NCBI GenBank assembly: GCA_002989075.1
Contig: PSQN01000005.1
Location: 2,183,241-2,247,240, forward strand
Direction of reading: 5' to 3'
Source: Arthonia radiata
Taxonomy: Eukaryota > Ascomycota > Arthoniomycetes > Arthoniales > Arthoniaceae
DNA: 64,000 nucleotides
Below, piece by piece: positions 12,156 to 22,420 of the stretch (the first letter of the stretch is position 1; every line of letters begins with the position of its first letter). The position numbers and the translations under genes were made by a program. The notes beneath the pieces were generated by a model. The model was not told the origin of the DNA. It was given only the letters and a program-made list of their open reading frames with translations, and did no database searches.

Positions 12156-15017
12156 CACTCACTTCACCGAAGCTGCGATCCCATGACAATGTGAGATGTT
12201 GCGGAAACTTCCAAGCTGCTTAAGCGGAAGGAGCTATAGAGCTGCAGACGTCCGTGGAGCACTTCTTGTAGCCATTTCAATTCCCAGTTCCATTCCTTTC
12301 CTACTTCTGGTATGTGGACTCTCACAGTGATAGCGACGGAAGAAACAGACCTCGCTAATCGAATACAGCTATCTCGGGGGGTCTTCGATGTGAGTCGCCG
12401 GATAGGCTAAAGCTGTGGCATTGACATCAGGCGTTTCACGCGTACTACGGTCCGGAGGGAGCAGATAATCATCAGCAACGGTTCGTGATCCTCACAAAAG
12501 TCGGCGCGTTATACAAGCTGTGCAAACAATTAAGATAGCATCCTCTGCAGATCCTTGTAGTCAGAGAGGCGGTGACACCACAGAAACCTCCTGAAGACGG
12601 GTTTTTACAAATTCAATAGGAAATTTAATACCTCATGATCATCTCGATCCCGGATGTGGTATATGAGAAACAACCGCTACGATAACTTGCGCATGGTTGA
12701 ATCCTGAATTGTTGTTAAGCCTTCTATATTGGCACGATTACAATGCTGCAGGACAACAAGGGGCTGAATTACCGCGTATGCTTTTGGTAGGCGTTAGGCT
12801 TGAGGAAAAGCTCTCTGGAGGGTTTGCCCGTGGGCGGAGTGGATGGTGAGTATCATCATACTACATGTCTGCTGAAGGCGGTGCTCGTAAACACCATACT
12901 TGTATACCCGGTTTGACAACGAACATCCAGTAGTCCCGTGGGGTACGACTAAGTGTTGAAGTAACGGGACCTGCTTCCCACTCTGCTTGCGGTTGCCAGA
13001 TGCCTAGACTGGTTAATGTGCTGGCTGATGAAGCTTGAGATAGTTCCAGTCCGCACAGTCAAATCAGGCGCAGTCGGTGTCCATCATTACTGCCGTATAT
13101 GACTCTGCTTTCCAAAAAGACTCTCGCACGAAAGCATCCATAGAGAAACATACACGCTGGCAATAGCTGTTTTCGACAGCAGCCCCCCTGAACGGCCGGA
13201 AGGGGGCCATCACTTTCATTCCAGCGATGGAGCCGCGTATGCAAATCGCACACTCGTCAAGCTTGCGTCTTTTTGAATCTGCAAGATGGCGTTGCAGGAC
13301 GAGCTAATTGGCCAAGGAGCTCTGGCGGTGTAGTAGTCACCTCAGGGAATCTACTGTAGTGAACGGACGGAAAAGTTTCAACGTTTCATGACGGAAGGGA
13401 CGAGGTTACTAAACGTCCCTGCTTACGTATCGCTCATGTGGTCTGTCGACATATAATGAGTACATCAATGCGCATCGTCAGCGGCACTGCTCATTCACAC
13501 CAGGATAAGTTCTAGGTGGCAAGGTAATATTCCTGGAACCTCGATTGCCAAAGTAAGCATGAAAACCACTTGTTGGAATCGACCTTTTCATGTTCTCGAC
13601 ATATGGATGTCATGAAAGCCTCTCTCACTTCGCTCAAGTGGGACTTCCTTGGGCTGCTTTGGGGACTTCCTACGCCATAATCGCTTCTCTTTATTGAGTG
13701 TGCAGACGCCCATACTTCGCACCAAACAGCAGAAGCTTAGCTCCGGCAACAGATCAACAGACTTACGAGGGGAGAATACTGTCGAACTTCAATAAACACA
13801 ATGGATTGCCTGTACCGATCTAAGAAAGCAACAGCCCGCCATGCTATTGTTCAGCGTCACGAAGACCGTGAACGTAACGGGGTGAGAGATAGTATAAATT
13901 TTCACACATCCCTGCGACAATGAACACGGGGTGATTGGGCAAGATTGAGGGTACGAAGGGATGGAAAGAAGGGAGTAGTGAGAGGAGGGAGAAAGAGAAA
14001 ATGTGCCAATGTGGAAACCATCCAGATTAGGACTAGTCAGGGGCTTCACCGTCGGCGTCATTATCTGATCCTGCACAAAGAGGACGAAGCTGAGCTACCC
14101 CGTATGTACTTCCGTCACTAAGAGAGTATGAGCATGCCAAACCTTTTATCTGCAGCAAATGTGGTGTCTGAGCCGCACTTGCGGTAGATCTCATCCCCAG
14201 GCACCACCAGGGGGTTCTTTACAAACGCACAATCCCTTGATAGGGCTCTTCAACACAAGCTGAAAATTGTATGAAACAAGACGACAATGATCACTAGCGT
14301 CACGTCGTGCGCTAGTCTTGATGACTGTCCTCTGCACGTGGCACGGCATGCGAATTCTGCGTAGGACCGTGTCACACTTGGGCTCCTGCTCCCTGAACCG
14401 TTGTCCGGAGCTGGCGAGTCAGATCTGCTGCTGCTTTTGTAAAATGAAAGGTGTCAAACAGTTAGGGGCTTTTGAAGCGTAGCTTGAGACAAGCTCGCAA
14501 GCTAGCTTTGCACGGACAGGCAGCAGTCTTACTGATCTGTGCATTCTTTAAGAATGACTTAAATTACCGGCCGAACTGCTCTAGGGGCCTTGGCTAAGAG
14601 TTGGAAATACACAATCCGTAGCCGCAAATCGGGACACATCTCCAACAGAGACGCCCAGTACGGTCACTGACAATGCGCAGCATACTTCGAGCTTGCCGTG
14701 TCGCGCAGAAGGCTCGCTTGACAACTCAGCAATAATCCGCCTGCGTGTCGGACGTATTCCGTGGATATTGAATTCCATGGAATCCTCATAGTAAATTCAT
14801 CGAGCCGAGATCGCCGAAAATGCCAGATAATCTATCGATATGTGCGCCAAAGTCACAATTAGTTACTATATAGTATATTCTACAGAAGTATAGAGGCTAC
14901 TTATAAGAGATCGCTGTCGAGTGCTGACCTACCGCTATTAGACCCGCTAGTGTCCGAGACAGAAGGGCAGATACTGGTAGTCTCTGGCGCCGTCGCAAGA
15001 ATAACGACGACATCCGT

Positions 15018-15063
15018 GGAATTTTTGAGCGATATTCATGGAAAATCGCATCCACGAAATTCC
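15018..15063. repeat. Nested inverted repeat (possible hairpin)
   Basis: Outer arms ggaattt (15018-15024) and aaattcc (15057-15063) flank inner arms gcgat (15029-15033) and atcgc (15045-15049). The arms are exact complements, but they are short and the loops between them are unpaired. Confidence 0.5.
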
Positions 15064-16674
15064 GTCGACATGCGGCTGCAATGATGATAGGGTTCTAGAG
15101 TTGTACATGGATGGGTGGGGATGTTTAGCCGAACCTCCACTTACACGTGCCTACATCTCAACCCCAATGAATTTTATCACGATCGTGCTGATCGATTCAC
15201 TAGGCCGACCAAGATAAGCTTAGCAGTACGAAATCGCACACCTGAAGCGTTTGAGCATCATTGGTGAGGCAGAGGCTGAGCAAGCCTACTGTACGCATGA
15301 GCAAGAATATCGATCTTTTCGCTTCAAGCTCCTGCCATTATTCACTGCACTTCGTATTCTGGGAATGACGATGACGGACGTCATCAGCTCGTCTTTGAGA
15401 AGCAGTCACAACTTGAACCTTTTCATCGTAAGCAGACCAAGCCGATAATGTGCCTCGCTTACATAAACACCCTACGATTCCTTCTCGCTTGATAGCCAAA
15501 TGGCTGTTATTGAGCAAGACGCGTTCGTCGTAGCCCCTACGCAGCTGCACAGTCTGCTTTACTGCTCTTCTAGAGCTCTCTTTCAGATACGGAGCGTGAC
15601 ATTTCGTCCTCAGTGACAACCAGTGGATCGGTTGCTTCGAGCAACTGGCCTCGCTCCTATCCAGATTTCAACCAGAGGATTTATTTAAAAAGCAGTGCGA
15701 GTAGGAATGCTTTCTCAATGAACTTGGTATGGTGACAGAAGTCCTGCCGCGACCGGCACTAGGGGCAAATCCCATTAAGCGACCGCTGTGATATCGCTTC
15801 GCTAAAGCTGCAAAACATTGTGTGGGCGGGTCGAGTGGTGCGGCTTTGCTCGTTATCACGGTGGTGCCGAGCAGGCTCCAACTAGATGGTGATCCTTGTC
15901 GCGGACGTCTTTTACCCACAGCGCTCCAATGCAGGTGCACTTCCACGCGGCAAAAAGAAACTCGGGTACGCTGATCCGCTGTGCTTTTCGCAACGATGCT
16001 CGCTTCAACTGCTGTTGGTATAAGTGACAGTCTTGTCTTGGAAGGTGGGAGTATTCGTAAGCCCGAAGAGCCTGCGTAGACATGACCTTTGAGCTCCGGA
16101 TTTCGTTCAAGCTACATCTATGGATTGTTTATCATTCCTCGTTGACTATCACAATAGGGGCTCTGGGTAATGTACCCTGAATTGAGCACCGTCTATTCGC
16201 CATATCATTTTGCCAGTAAGCAACCGGCTTCACGCCCAGCGGCGATGCTCTTCAGCAGGGTCTGTGGCACTTCAGTCTCGTTCGTCAGAAATGTAGGTCT
16301 CGAAGCTTAGCTATGCGCTACATTATCAGGACCTACACCATGCGCACCGAGATAGACTTGCCGACTTGCAAAAGAGAATATCGAGCAGCTGTGGGATGAC
16401 TTACTTGCTCGCAGGATGATATTGCTGAGGCAAGCGACGCGGCACACTGCATGATTACTGAGATTGCATACTGTTATGTTCTAAGTGTGGAGCCATGTGC
16501 GCTGTCCATCCCATACTAAGCAAGATATGAGTGGGCTATTCCACGGAGGATTAGAATAGGATGGCTAAAAGTTGTGTTTCATTGATCAGGTCAAACACTG
16601 AGTCTTTGGCTACATTGAGCCATACTATGATACACGTCGTACATATTCATGCTTCGTAGAATACGTGGAAGCGG

Positions 16675-18195
16675 TTAGAGCTCTTCGGGAATACTGGATT
16701 CCTTCGCCAAGGGCTCAAGGCGCTCCTTCAACTCCTCAATGCTCATCTCAGTCTTGCCATCCCACATGCCATCGGCGTCATCGTCGCCGCCATGGTGGTG
16801 ACGGTGGGGAGGAATCAAGACATTGTTGATCTCGTGCAAGACGCCATCGCTGGCAACACCGTCGGGCCTGATCACGTGGGTATAACCGTTGATTCTAATG
16901 TCGATCAGGCGGCCGTAACGCGAGATATCGATCGCGAGGCTCTTGCCCTCAAGACCCGTCTCGAGGTCGAAGTGCTGGTACCCACGCGGTGGGCCGCGGT
17001 CGCCATGCCCTCCGCTCAGGAATGATTCTTCAGATGAACTGCGACCGTCAATGTAGTAATCAGAGTAGAGTGTCTGGTTCGCCACACCGTGATACTCAAG
17101 CAACGCCTTGAGATATTTCAAGCCAGGCGGGCTGAACAAGAAGGCATTGACACGCGCACCAAGCTTCTGAAAGGCGAAGTTGCCCGGTGCAAACAGCGTG
17201 CCGCCAGTGTGGGCGGTCTCGTTGATGACTTGGAAAAGGCCGGTCTTGAATAGACCAAGCTCAAGAGTAGAGAACTCTTCAGGAAGGAGGTCGACCAACT
17301 TAAGCACAGGCGGTCGGGGAACGATGAGCGCGTCAACGCCGTGGATCACACCGTTTGAGCCAAAGATATCAACCGCTACGATTCGGCTATAGTAGTTGAC
17401 AACGAGGCCTCGGAGCGTGATTTGTGTGCCCAAACGTTGCGACACTGGCTCTTTGGCGAGCTGGTCGTTCTTGAGCAGGGTCGGAATGGTCCGAGTGACC
17501 AGAACGCGTCCCGCAGGATAGAACTTGGGGCTAATGTGGTAGGAGAGTAGCTTTTCAATAAACTCGCGGGACGGCTTAGGAGCATCTTCTGGGATGTCTT
17601 CAAAAGCCGCATCCGTTGGGGCGAAGACGGTGTAGTGACCCTCCGTGTTGTTCAGGGTGTCTACAAGGTCAGGGAAATCATCAAGAAGCTTCGTGAACTT
17701 GGTAGTATATTTGCTCTTGGAGATGAGCTGGTAGACTGTCTCGTTCCCCTTGTGACCGTGGTGGTCTTTGTTGGTCCTTGTGTCTTTGCTCTTGCTGGAG
17801 ATCTCATAACTTCCGCTACACTTGAACAGGCTGAGGGGATCTGAAGTGGTGATATCTTCCACTTCTGCATCGAGCCAAGATTGGGCATCAAAGTAGGAGT
17901 CTGAGAGCATTTGGGAAGTTGAAGTGGCTTCTTCAGAGACAACGGCTAACGCCTCGTCCAGGGACTGATGAGCTTTGCGGCCGTACTTGCGGAAGGCATC
18001 ATGAACTTGCTCAGTGATATGATCAATCTTGCTGTCGGAGGCATCAAAAACGTCGTTCGCAGAGGGGACCTTGGCTAAGATGGATTCAGTGGATCTTGAG
18101 GACTCGATCTGCACTTCGGCAAAAACATCCTGGTTGGGCAAGACGAAAGCTGAAGAAATTGCAGCCAGCTGCAGGAGGAGAGGGGAGCTCTTCAT
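16675..18195 (-). CDS. Fasciclin (FAS1) domain secreted/surface protein
   Basis: Single exon, 506 residues from the ATG at 18195. The open frame extends 40 codons further upstream but is serine/proline/leucine-rich and probably 5' leader. The chosen start gives a clean signal peptide (MKSSPLLLQLAAISSAFVLP). Two FAS1 repeats follow. The first is at about residues 145-290, with TVFAPTDAAFEDIP and the later VIHGVDALIVP. The second is at about 290-465, with LFAPGNFAFQKLG and a terminal DGVLHEINNVLIPP. FAS1 domains mediate cell adhesion and wall interactions at the cell surface. There is no clear GPI signal: the C-terminus is acidic and charged, so the protein may be secreted or wall-associated. 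Confidence 0.85.
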   Translation of the reverse strand: MKSSPLLLQLAAISSAFVLPNQDVFAEVQIESSRSTESILAKVPSANDVFDASDSKIDHITEQVHDAFRKYGRKAHQSLDEALAVVSEEATSTSQMLSDSYFDAQSWLDAEVEDITTSDPLSLFKCSGSYEISSKSKDTRTNKDHHGHKGNETVYQLISKSKYTTKFTKLLDDFPDLVDTLNNTEGHYTVFAPTDAAFEDIPEDAPKPSREFIEKLLSYHISPKFYPAGRVLVTRTIPTLLKNDQLAKEPVSQRLGTQITLRGLVVNYYSRIVAVDIFGSNGVIHGVDALIVPRPPVLKLVDLLPEEFSTLELGLFKTGLFQVINETAHTGGTLFAPGNFAFQKLGARVNAFLFSPPGLKYLKALLEYHGVANQTLYSDYYIDGRSSSEESFLSGGHGDRGPPRGYQHFDLETGLEGKSLAIDISRYGRLIDIRINGYTHVIRPDGVASDGVLHEINNVLIPPHRHHHGGDDDADGMWDGKTEMSIEELKERLEPLAKESSIPEEL

Positions 18196-19566
18196 CTTGT
18201 CGGATAAAGTTGATATTGAAGGTGAAGGTAGAGGCGATAAAGTAGAGAGAGGAAAGGCGAGGGCGGGAAGATGTAGCCCTGAGGAGTGGTGCGAGACGGA
18301 GGGACTGATCTCCATCGAGGCTCACTCGTCAGTCGCGTCATATGCATGACGACGACGTGGACGACCATTCCGCAAACCCGCCCCTCACTGACTAAGCTAC
18401 GCTAATGCCGGCGGACTGAGATAAATATCGTCGACTGGAGCCAAGTCTTTTTGTAACGATAGCCGTCCAATGAGCTCAGATGTTTTACCAAATTTCGCCG
18501 GGCTTGCTGCTTTTCTCATACTCCGCAGCGCGAGATACGTACCCACGTTACTAGACTAGCATGTGGACTCCTGGGGCAGGATTCCATGCAACTGCAAAGC
18601 GACAACCAACGTCTAGACCACCGCCGCTTCGGCATTGTTTGCTTACGGCGGACCGATTCTGTCCAGATCCGTCAAATATCTCGCGCATGCAACCATCCGC
18701 ATGCACTTGCTGATACTTTGACGAGAGCTCTCTCGGCCAATATGGGCATTTGAAACGGATTTCATAGGTCTCTAGTCATTCATGTAAGCGTCCGATGAGT
18801 AGTCGTACCGGACCCTCAAAGGTCGCTCTCCTATCACGATCTGGCTCGTGCCGTTGTGTGTACCCTGCAAGTTCTTTGGAAACGGCCGTAAAGGTATGCA
18901 TAATGCTCTGCTGCATGCAGCCTCCACTGGAGCTTACTAGGAGGTGAGGACGGACCTACACGCCATCTGTGTTTGGAGCTTCGCTTCTACGCACACTGCA
19001 TTGAAGCCCTGCTAAGACTCCCCACCGAGGAGAAGTCGAGAAGAGACGCCACCATGCAGCTATCGACGCCCACCTGCCGAACTTGTACCGTATGTCAGTC
19101 TCTGCATTTGCCGGACATGTAGGAGCAGTCGGCATGCAAGGGCGTACAGACAAAGAATCTCGGTGGAGAAGCCTCGTTCCGATCCCCGGTCGTTTGCAGC
19201 ATGGTCGCACGAGATGTCCTGATCTCGAGCTTTTCAATGCGCCTTCAGAGCCGAGCGTCGACTCTGGTCGAGTCGATTCAGACTGCATGCCTCTGCATGC
19301 GACGAGGGCTGGAAGATTCCACGCGGCGCCATGCAGATTCATCGTGGCCACAATGTGAGACCCAAGATACAAAAAGGATATCGTCCTCGCTAGGTTCCGT
19401 CGTTCTTTCACATTGCAATGAAAGAAAGCGCATCACTTTTGCCACACCCACTTTGACCTCGCCAACTTCAACCTCGCCCACTGTAAGCTCGCGCGATCAG
19501 GCTTGCTTGATATTCGGTATCATCTGAAGCGACTTTACACGCTCCGTAGCCAGAGAAGTCGTCGAA
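18196..19566. other. Intergenic region, no gene recognised
   Basis: This 1.37 kb separates the start codons of two divergent genes. Open frames on both strands overlap one another and none looks like a protein family. It must contain both promoters. The plus-strand side near 19436-19490 is rich in the repeated pyrimidine pattern acctcgcc, typical of fungal core promoters. Confidence 0.4.
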
Positions 19567-20673
19567 ATGGCTGCCGCAGCAGACGTCCAACCTCCACCAG
19601 GGTTACCAGACTATCTCACGAATCCCAATGCCGTCCTTGGTGACGTGGATGCGAGCTGGAGATACGGAAGGCCACCCGACTATTCAAAAACTCGATCATA
19701 CTATGAGAGCAGTAAGTGTACCATGTTCCCTTCTCTGTCAAGTTCGGTATGCTGTGTCACTGCATCGCATGTCGCACGAACCTGAAACTCACGACGCATT
19801 GTCTGACAGCTAGCAGCAAAGACGTCACAACATGAACCTGGCAGCTTGCCAGAGCTAGTACAAAATCTGGTCAAAAATTGGGAGGTCGAGGCCTCCTTCA
19901 AGACAAATTTGTCTCAATGGAGGACTATCAACCCTGACGAGTATTCATTCTCAATCAATGGCCGCGCGCCGCAGTCCGGCGAGGACATGCTCAAGCTTGG
20001 CACTTACAATGCCATCATACAGCCCGGCAACGAATACTACTCGCCAGAGTATTCCGATTTCACTTCCTCGCACAAGACGTTTAAGAGAATGATGCCTACC
20101 TTTGCATGGGAGGTGCTCGAAGTCGTGGGCGCACCACCGGTCGTGGGCGTCAAGTGGAGACACTGGGGCGTGATGAAGGAAGACTACGTCGGCTTCAATG
20201 ACAAGGGTGAAAAGGTCACTGCCAAGGCGCACGGAGGACTCATCGACTTGAAAGGCACGACATGGGCTTGGGTGGATGATCAAGTACGGGTCAAGAAGCT
20301 AGAGACTTGGTTCGATCCCATCGAGATGTTCCGACAGATGGCGCCCAATGGGATCGTCAACAAGGAGACAGTGCAGCCTGAGAAGGTGGGTATCACGGCA
20401 CCACAGAGCCCCTCGGCAGCGAAAAAGACCTCAGTCCAGAATCCGGCGACGCTCACTTCGGACACGTCGGGCTCCAGCGAGCGTCACGAGGGTGACGCTG
20501 AGGTGACTCAGAGCAAGAAGCAAGAGCTGGATCTCGTCGGCGAATCGGCGCCAGACGGCCTGTCTGAGGGTAGCGCCGTTGCGTTACCGCACGACGACGA
20601 GCGGACGCAGCAAACGCACGCTGAAATGAGCAAGATGACGCCTTTGCAGTGTCCGTTTATGAACAAAGAATAG
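19567..20673 (+). CDS. Pathogen-related-protein-like (SnoaL/NTF2-fold) protein
   Basis: Two exons, 19567-19711 and 19814-20673, giving 334 residues. A second acceptor three bases downstream (exon from 19817) would also keep frame. The N-terminal DASWRYGRPPDYS (about residues 28-40), the later KNWEVEASFK, YSFSINGRAPQ, and the VVGVKWRHWGVMKEDY block match the plant 'pathogen-related protein' family. That family has a SnoaL/NTF2-like cup fold and is also widespread in ascomycetes. The conserved domain ends near VKKLETWFD. A polar, probably disordered ~120-residue extension follows and is absent from plant members. No signal peptide is seen, so it is probably cytoplasmic. The biochemical function is unknown. 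Confidence 0.8.
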
Positions 20674-22420
20674 TAGTTTGATTTTATAACGAGGAACGGG
20701 ATTATCGCATTTGGAAATTAAGCATGCAATAGGACGTATGAGCGAGGTTTCAAAAGTCTATTGACCGCGATGTAAATGGCTATTGCTGTGCGACTACCTC
20801 GAGGTTACGGGAGATGGACAGGCAGCAGCGACGGTGAGGGGGGCAATATACGCTTGCAGCAGACTACAAGTCAATCTATTTCGAGAATCCACAAGAGTCA
20901 CGGACTTCCTTCAGGCTGCCTTCGTGGAATGATGGAAGGCCCAAGCGAATTGATGGCGAAAGCACATCTCTGTGGCGCCATCAGTTTGCGCATGGCCTTG
21001 GCGATGTCGCATTATCGTCATGGTTATCCCGATACGGTGATTAGCGTAGAGACGAGGCCGTCAAATGGCAGGCGTTGCTTTGTCACCATTCAGCATGCTC
21101 TGGCTCCCACAAGCGAAATCTGAGCGGCGCACTCCAGCTTGTCATATGGTCACAAATCCGATCAAGAAGCTGGAGAAAGCAGCAGCAGCAGCACGTTGGC
21201 GCTGTCCATTTGGTGGATGATCGCGCAAGGTCGCCCCACGCTTCGCCACTGCTGTTTCCACGCAAGAAAGCGCGGCTTTCACCTGATAGCAACCCTGGTT
21301 TTGCTCTTCAACGCTCTCGATAGTGCTCAGACAGATACCTGACGTTAAATAGCCAGTACATACTTGCTTGCGCTGCTGTATCTGGCCACTGCATTGCAAT
21401 AAACAGAGTGGAGTGGATGAAGGGTGAGTCAGGGTTGGGGGTGATGATCGGTGGCGGAGGTTGCGGGCTGGCAAACGTGGCAGCCTCGCCCAAGACAATG
21501 ACCCATCCTGCATCCACTCCACTCCTCGCCTTTGACTCCTCTTCACTGCACCATGAATCTACCAACCATTATGGATTTGGCAATCAGTCTCGTCAGCTGT
21601 CACTATTGACTGACCACTGACTGTGCTGCTCACTCCACCTCCTCTCACGCGCCCCCACCCCATCTCAAATTCAATCACAGCCTGACCACGCCTGACGACC
21701 TACTTACCGCATCACCATCCTGTCTATTCGGCACCTCTCAACTCTTTCCCTACAAATACCCGCGTCGGTCCCGCGCGCACGCGCGACCTTATTGAACCTC
21801 TTCTACACCTATCATAACAGCGCCATCACTCATTCTACAAATCCGCCCAACCTAGTACAGCACCTACTCTTTACTCCGCCCTGCCCTCATACGTCCCAGT
21901 CCCTCAACCAGCAAATTTGAAACCAAAAAACCGTAAAATATCATCAAACGACCACGCCGCATCATCAGTCATTGCTCGCCACCAGGCAGCCCCCGCCACC
22001 GCACAGGCCTACCTATTAGCCAGCTTCAGGCATTCACCTTCAACCACAAATCAGGTCTCCCAGACCACGCAATGAACGCCTGGCATATGTGCACGGCAAT
22101 GAACATCACCACGACCGCTAAGAGCCTCAACATTACCGCCGGCCCAGAGAGGACGACCATAGTAGAAGGTGATCAAGAGACAGCAGAACACAAGTACAGC
22201 TTTATGGTCATGATGCCCGGCGCACTCGTCTGAGTTTGCCTTCAGGCACCAGCAGTCACTTGACGTGTTGGCACAGTTCGAGGAGCATAGCATTCATCTT
22301 TGCGCCTTCGACCTGTCAACACTTGTTCTTTCTTGAAAGGATCCTTTTACTTCGCTCTTTCGTCTGCCGGCGGTAGACATCTTCGAATCCAGTACGGACA
22401 CATTTCAATCCCTCGCCTTC
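20674..22420. other. Intergenic region and probable long 5' leader of the cyclin gene
   Basis: The region is 1.75 kb. Its distal part (about 21620-21960) is strongly CT-rich with many CACC/CTCC runs, as in promoters of highly regulated fungal genes. A short ATG-initiated frame of 54 codons starts at 22072 and could be an upstream ORF or part of an unrecognised first exon of the cyclin gene. No domain was recognised. Confidence 0.4.

Larger units (their letters stand above)
10616..16674. other. 6 kb gene-poor stretch
   Basis: No open frame here has domain similarity, biased codon use or a convincing splice structure, and no frame exceeds about 110 codons. Small structures include a perfect 14-bp tandem duplication at 12128-12155, a cgacgcgtcg palindrome at about 11278-11287, and a nested inverted repeat at 15018-15063. 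A TA-rich patch lies near 14860-14900. No long terminal repeats, transposase or reverse-transcriptase motifs were recognised, and no tRNA was seen. It may be an old degraded element, a non-coding RNA locus, or regulatory spacer. Confidence 0.5.

Noticed and set aside
18196-18315. 40-codon N-terminal extension of the fasciclin protein
   Set aside because: The extension is Ser/Pro/Leu-rich and would bury the clear signal peptide that begins at the ATG at 18195.
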